22,257 nt of DNA from a virus. The DNA lies in IMG/VR virus record IMGVR_UViG_3300009100_000046, positions 1 through 22,257 of that record, one strand, 5' to 3'. Numbering within the stretch: position 1 is the first letter of the stretch; the number at the start of each line of letters is the position of its first letter. Position numbers and translations under genes: made by a program. The notes under the pieces were generated by a model. The model saw nothing but the letters and a program-made list of their open reading frames with translations, was not told the DNA's origin and did not search any database. Positions 7,215 through 15,474 of this stretch are shown here, piece by piece.

Positions 7215-8812
7215 TGCCCACCATCACCGCCACCCCGTTCATCAACCTGTCCTACGTGCTGGTGGAAACCGACTGGGCCGACATCCCAGCGGCCACCTGC
7301 ATCCGGGTCGTTCGGGTCAGCGTGGTCGATGGCAAGGAGACCCCGCTGCGGCCCTACGTGGCACCCTGTGGCGAGTCGGGAGAGTTCCTGGAGCTATCCG
7401 GTGGGCACGCTACATTCTGGGACACTGAGGCCCCGCTGGACACGGCGTTCTTCTACCGGGCCGAGGCGTCCGACTTCGCGTTGTTGGATCATGAGATCCG
7501 GGACTCGTTCTCCCGGACCCTGACCAACGAGTGGAACCCCGGCGTGGACACCGGGCAGACATGGACCCTGGAGTCGGGTGGTGGCCTCGCCGATTTCGAC
7601 GTGGGTGCCGGCGTCGGCACCATCGCCTTGGGCGCGGTGAACAACAGTCGGCGCAGCTCCATCGGATCCAATATCTCCGACGCTGACGTGTATCGAGACG
7701 TCCTGATCCCAGTAACGGCAACCGGTGCCGCCATTCAAAGCGCGGTAATGACCAGGTATATCGACACCGGGAACATGTACCGGTACCAGGCAGCGTTCGA
7801 AACCACCGGCCTGATCACCTTGTCCATCATCCGCCGAATTGCTGCGGCGGACACGACGGTGGCAACACTAGCCACCGGTATCAGCTACTCCCCAGGAGAC
7901 TGGTTCACTGTCCGGGGCAAGGTGATGGGCACCTCCCACATGGCCAAGATCTGGCTCAGGGGAACCACCGAGCCATCCGCCTGGATGGTGACTGGCACCG
8001 ACTCCTCAGTTTTGGTGGCTGGCAAGGTGGGTGGTCGGGAGATCCTTGCTGCGGGTAACACGAATGCGTTGCCGGTGACCCTGTCGGTGGACAACTTCCT
8101 CGCCGTGGTCGACTTCGTGGTCACCGAGACCGAGCCGTTGACGATGCCCAGCAATGGCTACTTCTGGCTGAAGGACCCTGTGCGTCCATGCCTGGATCGG
8201 CGGCTGACCACCAGCAAGATGCTGACCCCTGACTGCCCACCAGGTTTGGGTTTGTTCTTCATCAGCATGGACACCGAAGGGTACAACCCGAACGCGATCC
8301 AGGTGCTGCCGACCAACTCCCCCGACCTGATCCATGTGAGCCGGTCCCGTAGCAAGGTCAGCAGCACGTTGACGATTGCCACCCGTACCTTCCAGGACCG
8401 GGACGATGCCCTGACACTCAATGCGGCAGGTGGCCCGCTGCTGTTCCAGGCGGCACCTGACTATGGCATCCCAGACCGATACATGGGCATTGGCACTATT
8501 GGCGTCACCCGTGGCCTGCCAGACCACCGTTACCAGGCCCGCATCGTCACCATGCCATTCGCCGAGGTGCTCCGGCCAGTGGGTACTACACAGGGGATCT
8601 GTGGCTCCAGATTTATGGATCTTTGCGACATCTACTCCACCTGGGAGGAGATGGAGGATGCGGGCCTGACCTACGAGAGTCTGATCGCTGGAGCTGCATC
8701 CCCGCCGGCCGAGGGCTTCAACAGTTGGGACGACATCGAGGCCGGATACGCCGACTGGGATGCCGTCGAGGCTGCGTTCCCCACCTGGGGCGATGTAGCA
8801 GGTGGCCCCTGA
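7214..8812 (+). CDS. Minor tail protein with LamG-like insert and W-D repeats
   Basis: The product has 532 residues; ATG 7214 overlaps the tape measure stop. Residues about 95-300 form a jelly-roll (laminin G/concanavalin-like) insert beginning DSFSRTLTNEWN and DTGQTWTLESGG, a carbohydrate-binding type common in phage minor tail proteins. The flanking parts are the distal tail/hub-like body. The last 65 residues carry short repeats built on Trp plus acids (STWEEMED, NSWDDIEAG, ADWDAVEAA, PTWGDVAGG), a known signature of actinobacteriophage minor tail proteins. It probably sits at the tail tip and helps bind the host surface. Confidence 0.85.
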   Translation: MPTITATPFINLSYVLVETDWADIPAATCIRVVRVSVVDGKETPLRPYVAPCGESGEFLELSGGHATFWDTEAPLDTAFFYRAEASDFALLDHEIRDSFSRTLTNEWNPGVDTGQTWTLESGGGLADFDVGAGVGTIALGAVNNSRRSSIGSNISDADVYRDVLIPVTATGAAIQSAVMTRYIDTGNMYRYQAAFETTGLITLSIIRRIAAADTTVATLATGISYSPGDWFTVRGKVMGTSHMAKIWLRGTTEPSAWMVTGTDSSVLVAGKVGGREILAAGNTNALPVTLSVDNFLAVVDFVVTETEPLTMPSNGYFWLKDPVRPCLDRRLTTSKMLTPDCPPGLGLFFISMDTEGYNPNAIQVLPTNSPDLIHVSRSRSKVSSTLTIATRTFQDRDDALTLNAAGGPLLFQAAPDYGIPDRYMGIGTIGVTRGLPDHRYQARIVTMPFAEVLRPVGTTQGICGSRFMDLCDIYSTWEEMEDAGLTYESLIAGAASPPAEGFNSWDDIEAGYADWDAVEAAFPTWGDVAGGP

Positions 8813-9942
8813 TGTTGGCCCAGGGAACGGATCTGCTGTACCGCCAGGCGTTGGCCAGTAGTCATCGCCCCTACCTTCGCGTCGAAGTATGGGTGGCTGA
8901 CGGCTCGGAACGCCTGGCCAGTGATCTGATCTACGAGACTGGGTCCATCAGGGCTTCACTGTCCTCGCGGGTGACCCGGACCTTCGACTTCACCGTGGAC
9001 GAGTCACTGTTCCCTTTCCAGGTGGACGACCTGCTCAATCCCTACAGCAGGGAGGTCAGGGCGTTCCGGGGAATCGAATTCGCTGACGGTAATCGATACG
9101 TCTGGCCCGTGTTCCGGGGACGGATCATCAACGTTCGACTGGGGCCTGAGGCAACTGCCACTGTCTCCTGCAATGACAGGGCGGGGGACGTTGTCACCGC
9201 GACCTTCGAGGCGCCACACAACTCACAGGTTGGGCAGCTCGTCTCTGACGAGGTTCGACGCCTGATCGTGGGTGGGCTGCCCGATGCCACCTTCGGCACC
9301 TTCGACTCCTTCTTCCAGACAGTGCCTATCGAGTCATGGGAGCACGACCGGGCTGGGGCATTGGACGAGATGGCCACCTCCGTGGGGGCCTTCTGGTATG
9401 CCCTGGCCGATGGTGACTTTGTACTTCGTAAGAAGCCTTGGACCATCCCGGGCGATCCGGTGGTGACCTTCAGCGATGCGACCGTCGATAGCGATGCCCC
9501 CCCCACGATCACTGGATCTTCGGTGGAGCGCTCCAGGGAGGACGTCTACAACTCAGTCACCGTGACCGGCGAACGGGCCGATGGCACCATGCCTGTCTTC
9601 TACACAGCCCGGGACGAGGACCCTGCCAACGTCACGTTCATCGACGGACCGTTTGGCGTCAAGAACAAGCTGGTGAGCCTGCGTACTCCACAACTTCAGG
9701 GCACCGCCCGGGAGGCGGCACAAGATCAGCTTCGCAGCAGTACCGCACTGGTGGAGACCTGGGACTTCGCCACCACCGTGGATGCCGCCCTGGAGCTTGG
9801 TGACGTGATTCGCCTCGACGCCAGGGGTCAACGGAACACCATCCAGGTGGTGGCCTCGTTCGCTCTACCCATGAACCTGGATGGGTCTGGATCCATGCAG
9901 GTCTCTTGCCGGGCCCAGGTCATCGGAACACTGGAGGACTAA
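8812..9942 (+). CDS. Minor tail protein (tail hub-like)
   Basis: ATG 8812 overlaps the previous stop and gives 376 residues. The sequence is beta-rich: VWVADGSERLASDLIYETGSI, VTRTFDFTVDESLFPF, YVWPVFRGRIINV, TVSCNDRAGDV and a later VYNSVTVTGERADG. This is the layout of hub proteins that follow the distal tail protein in siphoviruses and connect tail tube to fibres. No peptidase or glycosidase motif is visible. A longer upstream reading frame exists but is covered by the preceding minor tail gene. Confidence 0.82.
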   Translation: MLAQGTDLLYRQALASSHRPYLRVEVWVADGSERLASDLIYETGSIRASLSSRVTRTFDFTVDESLFPFQVDDLLNPYSREVRAFRGIEFADGNRYVWPVFRGRIINVRLGPEATATVSCNDRAGDVVTATFEAPHNSQVGQLVSDEVRRLIVGGLPDATFGTFDSFFQTVPIESWEHDRAGALDEMATSVGAFWYALADGDFVLRKKPWTIPGDPVVTFSDATVDSDAPPTITGSSVERSREDVYNSVTVTGERADGTMPVFYTARDEDPANVTFIDGPFGVKNKLVSLRTPQLQGTAREAAQDQLRSSTALVETWDFATTVDAALELGDVIRLDARGQRNTIQVVASFALPMNLDGSGSMQVSCRAQVIGTLED

Positions 9943-10163
9943 TGGCGAGCCTTGCCGAGACGATCTTCGCGAACCCCGACAAGAGCAACCTACGCATCGG
10001 AGTGATCACTCAGCACACCCCTGATGTGATCGTGGAACTGGCCGGCGGGGAGATCCGGAATCCAGGCCTGCTCAATGGCGTCTTACCTGCACTGGGGCTG
10101 CCTGTTGCCCTGTTTCGCCAAGACTCCACCTGGCTGCTGCTGGGCTCGGTAGAAACGCCATGA
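9942..10163 (+). CDS. Small tail protein, possible OB-like fold
   Basis: ATG 9942 overlaps the preceding TAA and lies behind GGAGG. The product has 73 residues with alternating strands (LRIGVITQHTPDVIVELAGGE, LPVALFRQDSTWLLLGSV). A short strand-rich protein directly after the hub gene is common in actinobacteriophages; OB-like folds occur there, but I infer the fold from strand spacing only. It probably belongs to the tail tip. Confidence 0.72.
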   Translation: MASLAETIFANPDKSNLRIGVITQHTPDVIVELAGGEIRNPGLLNGVLPALGLPVALFRQDSTWLLLGSVETP

Positions 10164-10194
10164 ACACCTACAATCCTTCCGTAGGGAGGTGACC

Positions 10195-10785
10195 ATGGTC
10201 GCATTCAGCACAACGTTGGCGTTGCCGTATCAGACGTGTGGCGATCGACCTTGCGATGCCCCCGATGTGTGGTGCGACTTCGTTGCACGGTTCGAAGAGC
10301 TGGCCGTCGACTTGGACCAGGACATTGCCCGGATCACCCCCGCCATCCCCGCCGCTCGGCTCAAGAGGGAAACGTCTATCACCGTCTTGGCCGGCTCTTC
10401 ACGGACTCTGATTCCATTCGAGGTGGTGGATTTCGATACCGATCAGATGACCGACTTGGATCGTTCCGCCTACTTCATCACACCTCGAAGGAACGGCTTC
10501 TATCACATCGTCGGAAACATCACCTTGACCGGCGGTGGAGCCGCTGGGCAGCTCGTTTCCTTCGGGGTCATGAGGGCGGCTACCTCAGTGGCCTCCGATG
10601 ATGAGTTCCGCTCCCCCGGTGCGGGTGGCTACTACCTCCGGTCGATGACCATGGGAACGTGGACCGGGATGACCGGAAGTCATCAGGGATGGGGTATCGC
10701 AATCCTGCCCAATAGTGTGGACGCAGTGATCCTGGAAGCTGACGTTTCCGTGTACTGGGCCAGCGACAGGACCGATAACTCATGA
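10195..10785 (+). CDS. Tail fibre-like protein 1 (C1q/TNF-like)
   Basis: ATG 10195 is chosen over GTG 10189 because AGGGAGG (10183-10189) is ideally spaced from it and overlaps the GTG. The product has 196 residues. A short N-terminal motif (LALPYQTCGDRPCDAPDVWC) precedes a helix that could trimerise (FVARFEELAVDLDQDI). The remainder is beta-rich with NGFYHIVGNITL, the aromatic pattern of C1q/TNF-like jelly rolls. This is the first of four genes with the same plan. A receptor-binding or fibre role is inferred. Confidence 0.75.
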   Translation: MVAFSTTLALPYQTCGDRPCDAPDVWCDFVARFEELAVDLDQDIARITPAIPAARLKRETSITVLAGSSRTLIPFEVVDFDTDQMTDLDRSAYFITPRRNGFYHIVGNITLTGGGAAGQLVSFGVMRAATSVASDDEFRSPGAGGYYLRSMTMGTWTGMTGSHQGWGIAILPNSVDAVILEADVSVYWASDRTDNS

Positions 10786-11420
10786 GATTTACTGACGTTC
10801 TAGAGCTGCCATGTCCTGACGAGACGGACTTCGGTGCCCTCGCCCTGTACATGCAGAACCTGGCCAATCGCCTGGAGGCGATGCTGCTGGAGCAGCAGGC
10901 CGCGATAGAGACGTTCAACGAAGCGCCCACTGCCATCTTCGTCAACACCTCGACCATTGGGCCAGTCTCGTCTGCGGGATCTGCCCAGTTCAGCTTCCCC
11001 AATGCTGATGCAATCTTCAGCAACTACACGGGTGCGGCCATTACCTCGTCTACGGGTTCGTTGGCCACTTCAACCTTCAAGCAATCGGGGCTCTACCACC
11101 TGGGCTGGTTCGTGAACTGCACCGAGGTGGGAGCGATCACCAACGACAGCTTCCGTCAGGTGGCTTGCAGCATCCGAAACAACGCAGGAGTCGGCAGCAC
11201 TGTCGATATCCTGCACCGGAGGGTGACGTCGGAGAACCTTGCTGGCGGCAACTTCTTCGGCAACAACCTGGTGTTCTCGATCGGCGAGGACTTCGCACTG
11301 CACGGCGTCCTGTTCGAGTTCAGCCACGGGAACATCGCCAGCGATATGCAGATCACCGCCGGTAACGCCAGAGCATGGATCACCCGCATCGGGTCTCGCG
11401 AGACGATCGAGGTGAGCTGA
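10782..11420 (+). CDS. Tail fibre-like protein 2 (C1q/TNF-like)
   Basis: ATG 10782 overlaps the previous stop (ATGA). The product has 212 residues with an N-terminal ELPCPDETDFGALALYMQNL, a Gln-rich helix (LEAMLLEQQAAIETF), then a jelly-roll-like part with SGLYHLGWFVNCTEVG. The plan matches the preceding and following genes while the sequences have diverged, which suggests old tandem duplication. No enzyme motif is present. Confidence 0.75.
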   Translation: MRFTDVLELPCPDETDFGALALYMQNLANRLEAMLLEQQAAIETFNEAPTAIFVNTSTIGPVSSAGSAQFSFPNADAIFSNYTGAAITSSTGSLATSTFKQSGLYHLGWFVNCTEVGAITNDSFRQVACSIRNNAGVGSTVDILHRRVTSENLAGGNFFGNNLVFSIGEDFALHGVLFEFSHGNIASDMQITAGNARAWITRIGSRETIEVS

Positions 11421-11989
11421 TGCCTGGATCGACGCCCGTCTTCGGAATCCCTTACCCCTTCGCGGGGGAGAACATCACCTGCACAGATTTCCAGGCGTTC
11501 GTCGCGGCCGTCGATACCGCACTAGCGGCCAACATTAGCGACAGCGACGATGCCCTGGACCGTCCGATTCTGCTGCTGAATCACCTGGCTGCTGGAGCGA
11601 CGTACGCCGTCAACGTGGAGTCGAACATCGACTGGCAACTCATCGGCGGCGGCATCGACAACTCGGGCATGTTCACTACCGCTACTCCAACTCAGTTCAC
11701 TGTCCAAGTAGCCGGTGTCTACCTCGTGGTGCTCGATGCCGCACCGATCATCGGCTTCACCACAGTGACCTCCACCAGGGCGGCGATCTATCAGGATGCT
11801 GCGCTGCGCTACGCGGAACGGAAGAATGAGTTCACTGGTGCCACCGTTTCGGCATCTACCCAGACGTCTGGCCTACTGGCCTGTAACGCGGGCAGCGTCA
11901 TCCAGGGACGAGCGTTGATCAACGGAACTGGCGGTCCGGGCACTATGTTCGGCGGCAACTTCTATGCACGATATGTATGTCCGCTATGA
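11420..11989 (+). CDS. Tail fibre-like protein 3 (C1q/TNF-like)
   Basis: ATG 11420 overlaps the previous TGA; the product has 189 residues. It opens with VFGIPYPFAGENITCTDFQA, a PYP motif shared by many actinobacteriophage fibre proteins, then a short helix and a beta domain with VAGVYLVVLDAAPI and a C-terminal GGNFYARYVCPL. Same architecture as its neighbours, so probably part of a fibre set at the tail tip. It could be one chain of a heteromeric fibre or an alternative receptor-binding protein. Confidence 0.75.
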   Translation: MPGSTPVFGIPYPFAGENITCTDFQAFVAAVDTALAANISDSDDALDRPILLLNHLAAGATYAVNVESNIDWQLIGGGIDNSGMFTTATPTQFTVQVAGVYLVVLDAAPIIGFTTVTSTRAAIYQDAALRYAERKNEFTGATVSASTQTSGLLACNAGSVIQGRALINGTGGPGTMFGGNFYARYVCPL

Positions 11990-12004
11990 CCAAGGAATCT
12001 GCTG

Positions 12005-12697
12005 ATGCCTACTAACTCTGCTGATCAACAGATCACTACTCCGATCGGGACCGATGCCCCCGCTCGGATTGCTACGGCATTCACGGACTTCCTCGCGGAT
12101 GTCGAGACCCGGCTGATGTGCCGGTACGCCAGCATTGCCGACCGTACTGCTCGGCACCCAGTCAGCCTGGAGAATGAGCTGTCAGGCCTGGCCGACCTGG
12201 ACCGGATCGAGGTCTACGACGGGACGAACCATATCTCGTTGCAGGCTCGGAGTCTGTACACGCTGGCTCGGCGTACCGCCGACGCTGCGGCGGTGAACAA
12301 CTCTACGGTCCTGGTCAACGACGCGGTGATGGCCTCCGCGCTGGTCATCAACGCCTCGTACTACTGGGACAATGTGATCTTCTACGACTCGGCCACCGCT
12401 GCCGACTTCAAGGTGGCGTTCACTTGGCCGGCGGGTGCCACTGCCCGGTGGGGGATCATGGGCATCGGTACCCCTGGTGCCACGGACGCAGTGGCCAGCA
12501 CGGCGGCTGCATCGGGTACGTCGATAGCGGTGGGTGGCCTGGGTGTGGGTACCGGCACCTGGTGCAAGATCGAAGGTTTCATCGACACCGCTGGTACGGC
12601 AGGGAACCTACAAACGCAGTACGCGCAGCAGACTGCGGACCCCACCAACACCACGGTTCGCCGGGGCTCGATCATGCGCGTATACCGGGTGGCGTGA
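12005..12697 (+). CDS. Tail fibre-like protein 4
   Basis: ATG 12005 follows an AAGGAA site; 230 residues. The N-terminal part (TPIGTDAPARIATAFTDFLA) is a shortened form of the plan in the three genes before it. Residues about 115-155 carry SYYWDNVIFYDSATAADFKV then AFTWPAGATARWGIMG, a strand pattern widespread in the terminal domains of phage fibre and head-surface proteins. No catalytic motif is seen. Virion surface role is likely; specific partner unknown. Confidence 0.75.
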   Translation: MPTNSADQQITTPIGTDAPARIATAFTDFLADVETRLMCRYASIADRTARHPVSLENELSGLADLDRIEVYDGTNHISLQARSLYTLARRTADAAAVNNSTVLVNDAVMASALVINASYYWDNVIFYDSATAADFKVAFTWPAGATARWGIMGIGTPGATDAVASTAAASGTSIAVGGLGVGTGTWCKIEGFIDTAGTAGNLQTQYAQQTADPTNTTVRRGSIMRVYRVA

Positions 12698-12698
12698 C

Positions 12699-13028
12699 AT
12701 GGCCAGGGTCGACATCCCAGTGTCCCGGATCAGCCGGGTGGACGTGTTCGAGTTGAACGATCCAGTAGCTGATGCCGTAAACGACCATCAAATGGTCAAC
12801 AACGGTGCGACGCTGATCCTGGTGGAGAACACTGATGCCGCCGTGCACAACGCTGAGGCGGTGATCGAGCAGACCGTCGATGGACAGGCGGTGGCCGTGC
12901 TGCCCTATGCAATCCCAGCCAACTCCATGGTGGTGCTTGGACCCTACCCCCGCGACATCTACGGCGACCTGCTGCTGATCAACATCGACAACAACAACCT
13001 GGAGCTGCGAGCATTTAGTCTGATATAG
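12699..13028 (+). CDS. Small Ig/beta-sandwich-like virion protein
   Basis: ATG 12699 lies one base after the previous stop; 109 residues. Strands such as ATLILVENTDAAVHNAEAVI, GQAVAVLPYAIPANSMVVLG and PYPRDIYGDLLLINID form a pattern I know from short actinobacteriophage virion proteins with a beta-sandwich. It has no signal peptide. A decoration role on tail or head is likely but not proven. Confidence 0.72.
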   Translation: MARVDIPVSRISRVDVFELNDPVADAVNDHQMVNNGATLILVENTDAAVHNAEAVIEQTVDGQAVAVLPYAIPANSMVVLGPYPRDIYGDLLLINIDNNNLELRAFSLI

Positions 13029-13038
13029 GAGGTGCGTC

Positions 13039-13782
13039 ATGGCTGATTGGTATTTGAATCGAGCCCTGTCCAACTTCAGGGATGCCGTCAATGCCGAGTA
13101 TCCCCATCGGGACAAGGAGTCTGACGGCACGATCGGTGACGAGGCGCACCAGGGCACCAGTTCGGACCACAACCCTGACCCCGAGCCTCAGCCCGATGCT
13201 GGCTCTGTCGATGCCTGGGACATGGACAAAGAGGTCAACGGCAAGGGAGCCCCTTACGAGGACGATGTTCAGGCCCTGATCAGGGTATTCCAAAAGCACG
13301 AGTCGTCTCAGTATTGGATCTACAACCGCCAGTCGGCTTCACGTTCCGAGAATTGGGAAGTCAAGACCTACACTGGGTCCAATCCACACGATAAGCATGT
13401 TCACTTCAATACTCGCGAATCACACGAAGACTCCAATGCCCCCTGGATCTTGGAGAATGACATGGAACAGACTGACAAGCTGATCGACAAGACAGACAAC
13501 CCGAACCGGACTGTAGGTGACGTCTTCGCTGATCTGTCGAACCTGCGCAACTGGTACGTATCCCCGCCCGGTGGTGCCGAGATCGGTGCTCCGCCGGCTG
13601 GATCGGTAGGCGACCTGATTCTGAAGAAGGCTCAGGAGCCGGCCTCCCCACCCGCTGAGGTGGACGTAGAGGCTCTGGCGGCTGCGTTGGCACCCCTACT
13701 GATGCCTCACATCCAGGCTGCTGCTGACGCAGCGGTACGCGACGTCCTGGGCTCCCTGGACGAGGAAGTCGCTGGGGGATAG
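13039..13782 (+). CDS. Endolysin, M15-type peptidase
   Basis: ATG 13039 follows AGGAGG (13027-13032); 247 residues. Residues 1-140 match the M15/VanY-like peptidase fold: SSDHNPD with His44, VDAWDMD with Asp61, and DKHVHFN with His120 and His122, giving the zinc-binding His/Asp/His set. The family cuts L-Ala-D-Glu or D-Ala bonds of cell-wall peptides. The remainder is a Pro/Ala linker and an amphipathic end (VDVEALAAALAPLLMPHI) rather than a recognised wall-binding domain. It precedes two membrane proteins, so this is the lysis cassette. Confidence 0.9.
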   Translation: MADWYLNRALSNFRDAVNAEYPHRDKESDGTIGDEAHQGTSSDHNPDPEPQPDAGSVDAWDMDKEVNGKGAPYEDDVQALIRVFQKHESSQYWIYNRQSASRSENWEVKTYTGSNPHDKHVHFNTRESHEDSNAPWILENDMEQTDKLIDKTDNPNRTVGDVFADLSNLRNWYVSPPGGAEIGAPPAGSVGDLILKKAQEPASPPAEVDVEALAAALAPLLMPHIQAAADAAVRDVLGSLDEEVAGG

Positions 13783-13784
13783 AG

Positions 13785-14015
13785 ATGCCCCCGGAATGGA
13801 TTCCTTGGGCGATTCAAGGGGGGTTCCTCGGCACGCTCATCTGGGGCATTCGCCTGATCTATCTGGGTAAGTTGGTTCCAGCAAGCACCCTGCTCCAGTG
13901 CAGGGAAGATGTGAAGGAGTGGCGAGCCGCCTACTTTGCCGAAGTCGAGGTGAACAAGGAGCTGGTGAAGCAGCTCGCCCCGTTCATGTCGACGGCTCGG
14001 GAGATTGCCGCATGA
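13785..14015 (+). CDS. Single-TM membrane protein, holin candidate
   Basis: ATG 13785, two bases after the endolysin stop; 76 residues. One membrane segment (WIPWAIQGGFLGTLIWGIRLIYLG) is followed by a cytoplasmic coiled region (CREDVKEWRAAYFAEVEVNKE). Actinobacteriophage lysis cassettes often carry such a protein beside lysin. It may be a holin or a holin regulator. The end overlaps the next start. Confidence 0.75.
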   Translation: MPPEWIPWAIQGGFLGTLIWGIRLIYLGKLVPASTLLQCREDVKEWRAAYFAEVEVNKELVKQLAPFMSTAREIAA

Positions 14016-14191
14016 ACTGGCATTGGTTCCGCAGGCGTAAGAAGACGCCAGAGGCTTCCCAGGCAGCAGTCGAGGCCAGGGAGATGGCAGAACGTCGACT
14101 GGAGGCGTTGAGGAAGCAGCGTCCGGTGGCGAAGGCTGCGGCTGATCAATTTGAGATCCTAGTACGTAGGGCTTTGGAGGGGGGCAACTGA
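14012..14191 (+). CDS. Small charged phage protein (DUF7620-like)
   Basis: ATG 14012 overlaps the previous stop; 59 residues. It begins MNWHWFRRRKKTPEASQAAV and continues as one charged helix. Short proteins with a W-F-RRRKKTPEA start lie in many actinobacteriophage lysis regions; function is unknown. No membrane segment is present, although the aromatic/basic N-terminus could touch the membrane. Confidence 0.7.
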   Translation: MNWHWFRRRKKTPEASQAAVEAREMAERRLEALRKQRPVAKAAADQFEILVRRALEGGN

Positions 14192-14493
14192 TGAGGGTGT
14201 TCATCGGCCTAGAGATCATCGTTTTGATCCTGGCCACATCGACATTCGTTGTCCGTTATCTCTGGGTGCCCAACTGGTGGAGAACGACCATAGGCCGAGT
14301 GATGGTGGGTATCGCAGGAGGCCTGTCTGCCTTCTTCACAATGTTGATGCTCAACGACACCTGGCAGCCCCCGCTATTCGCCTGGGCTCTGCTGCTCGGG
14401 TTGCTGGACATCCTTTTCATCACCCAGGTGGTGCTGCTGTTCAAGGCCCAGGCCCAGGTGCATGCGAAGGTGAAGGCCGAAGATGAAACATAG
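14191..14493 (+). CDS. Three-TM membrane protein, holin candidate
   Basis: ATG 14191 overlaps the previous stop; 100 residues. Three hydrophobic stretches (IGLEIIVLILATSTFVVRYL, VGIAGGLSAFFTMLMLN, FAWALLLGLLDILFITQVVL) with a WWRTTIGR motif between the first two fit a common actinobacteriophage membrane protein of lysis cassettes. With the single-TM protein upstream it is the better holin candidate. The C-terminus is charged. Confidence 0.78.
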   Translation: MRVFIGLEIIVLILATSTFVVRYLWVPNWWRTTIGRVMVGIAGGLSAFFTMLMLNDTWQPPLFAWALLLGLLDILFITQVVLLFKAQAQVHAKVKAEDET

Positions 14494-14890
14494 CTTCGTC
14501 TGGAAGCTCCAGGTGTCTGAGCCGGAGAAGGCTCAGCTCATCATCTGGGATGCCCTGGAACGGTTCATGATCCTCAACCGCCACATGTCCAATGCTCACG
14601 TGGAGGCCGGCGAGGACCACTGCCTGATCCGGTTCCACTTCGAGGGCCGGGACCGTTGGTGGGTGCACAGCCGGGCCAAGTACGCGGCCATGGCTATCTG
14701 CGTCCGGGTGAAGGTGCACCCCAAGAACCTCGAGCTGGTCCAGGTGGACCGCGTGGACAGTGGCCACGATCTGAGGAAGCCGAACCGCACCGAGGCGCAG
14801 CAAGAGGCCGACCTGAAGAAGACCAAGCACTACAAGTGGTCCCAGTTCCAGGCTGAACAGGAGAATCTAAAAGCCGAACCGCTCTCCTGA
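14483..14890 (+). CDS. Unknown protein at the end of the + operon
   Basis: ATG 14483 lies inside the end of the preceding gene; 135 residues. The N-terminal half (FVWKLQVSEPEKAQLIIWDAL, CLIRFHFEGRDRWWVHS) looks like an alpha/beta domain; the C-terminus is a charged helix. I do not recognise it. It is the last rightward gene and overlaps the last leftward gene by 24 bases, so the two transcripts converge here without an obvious terminator. Confidence 0.75.
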   Translation: MKHSFVWKLQVSEPEKAQLIIWDALERFMILNRHMSNAHVEAGEDHCLIRFHFEGRDRWWVHSRAKYAAMAICVRVKVHPKNLELVQVDRVDSGHDLRKPNRTEAQQEADLKKTKHYKWSQFQAEQENLKAEPLS

Positions 14891-15094
14891 ACGGAATGCG
14901 TACCTAGTCATTTTCGACGGACCCTTCACGAACAGAATGGCGTGCTTGAGCTGGCGAGACAAGACAGTAGCAAGCCACTGTGCTTCTTCTTCAGTGTGAC
15001 AAACGGCGACGAACTGGCGATGCCCAATGCCCCCTTGAGCCATCTCGACTTCCCATGGATGGTCACAGAAAAAGGTATCGGGTACGTCAGTCAT
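14867..15094 (-). CDS. Small unknown protein, last gene of the - operon
   Basis: The product has 75 residues from ATG 15094. It contains CDHPWEVEMAQGGIGHRQFV and HTEEEAQWLATVLSRQL, a compact alpha/beta layout. Upstream of the ATG there is only a weak purine stretch, so it may depend on coupling to the 28-residue peptide gene just before it. The 3' end overlaps the convergent + strand gene. Function unknown. Confidence 0.65.
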   Translation of the reverse strand: MTDVPDTFFCDHPWEVEMAQGGIGHRQFVAVCHTEEEAQWLATVLSRQLKHAILFVKGPSKMTRYAFRSGERFGF

Positions 15095-15110
15095 TTGACC
15101 AGCTCATTGC

Positions 15111-15197
15111 TCATGTCATCAGCTCCGGCAACAGGGCCACCGCCAACACGATGACCAAGATGGCCAATAGCCATTTCAGATAGCTGTTACTAGGCAT
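15111..15197 (-). CDS. Very short single-TM peptide
   Basis: The product has 28 residues, MPSNSYLKWLLAILV followed by IVLAVALLPELMT. ATG 15197 overlaps the stop of the upstream zinc-ribbon gene and the stop is ATGA-coupled to a following ATG. The hydrophobic centre is a clear membrane segment. It is too short for default gene callers but sits in a gap with the right overlaps on both sides. Function unknown; small membrane peptides are common in such phage regions. Confidence 0.6.
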   Translation of the reverse strand: MPSNSYLKWLLAILVIVLAVALLPELMT

Positions 15198-15366
15198 CGG
15201 AATCGAATGCGAAGACGACGATACCTGGTTCGATCTTACCTACTCGCTCCCAGCCACATCCCGACTTGCACCTGAGCACTGGAATGAACTGACCCTCCGC
15301 CAGATCCAAGCCGATCTGATTGCAGTTCGGGCAATGAGCTGAACCGGGTGCAAACTTCTTTTCCAC
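15190..15366 (-). CDS. Zinc-ribbon-like small protein
   Basis: The product has 58 residues from GTG 15366, behind a strong GAAGGAGGGG site. It carries HCPNCNQIGLDL and LRCKSGCGWERVG, so two CxxC-type knuckles (Cys12/Cys15 and Cys33/Cys37) form a likely zinc ribbon. The end is VVFAFDSDA. It overlaps the next small TM peptide gene. Role unknown; small zinc ribbons often act as adaptors or inhibitors in phages. Confidence 0.78.
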   Translation of the reverse strand: MEKKFAPGSAHCPNCNQIGLDLAEGQFIPVLRCKSGCGWERVGKIEPGIVVFAFDSDA

Positions 15367-15385
15367 TTCCCCTCCTTCTACGGCC

Positions 15386-15421
15386 GGGGCGTCAGACCCG
15401 GTCCATTGAATCTGACGCCCC
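15386..15421. repeat. 11-bp perfect hairpin
   Basis: GGGGCGTCAGA (15386-15396) is perfectly complementary to TCTGACGCCCC (15411-15421) across a 14-base loop. There is no T-run on either side, so a simple intrinsic terminator is not supported. It lies three bases from a tRNA-like element. Confidence 0.7.
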
Positions 15422-15424
15422 TAG

Positions 15425-15472
15425 TGCCCCGACCAGGCTTGAACTGGTTGTGAGCCTCCGCTCAGCGGGGCA
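15425..15472 (-). ncRNA. Compact tRNA-like element without anticodon arm
   Basis: On the - strand a perfect 7-bp outer stem (TGCCCCG with CGGGGCA) encloses a 5-bp hairpin TGAGC-GGAG-GCTCA and a canonical T-arm, ACCAG-TTCAAGC-CTGGT, directly followed by the 3' acceptor strand as in a tRNA. Total length is 48 bases, so there is no room for an anticodon arm. The T-loop TTCAAGC obeys the tRNA consensus at every position. It could be a deleted tRNA or a functional tRNA mimic. Confidence 0.45.
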
Positions 15473-15474
15473 AC

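Noticed and set aside
14867-14890. Terminator at the convergent gene ends
   Set aside because: The two coding regions overlap here and no hairpin with a U-run is visible.
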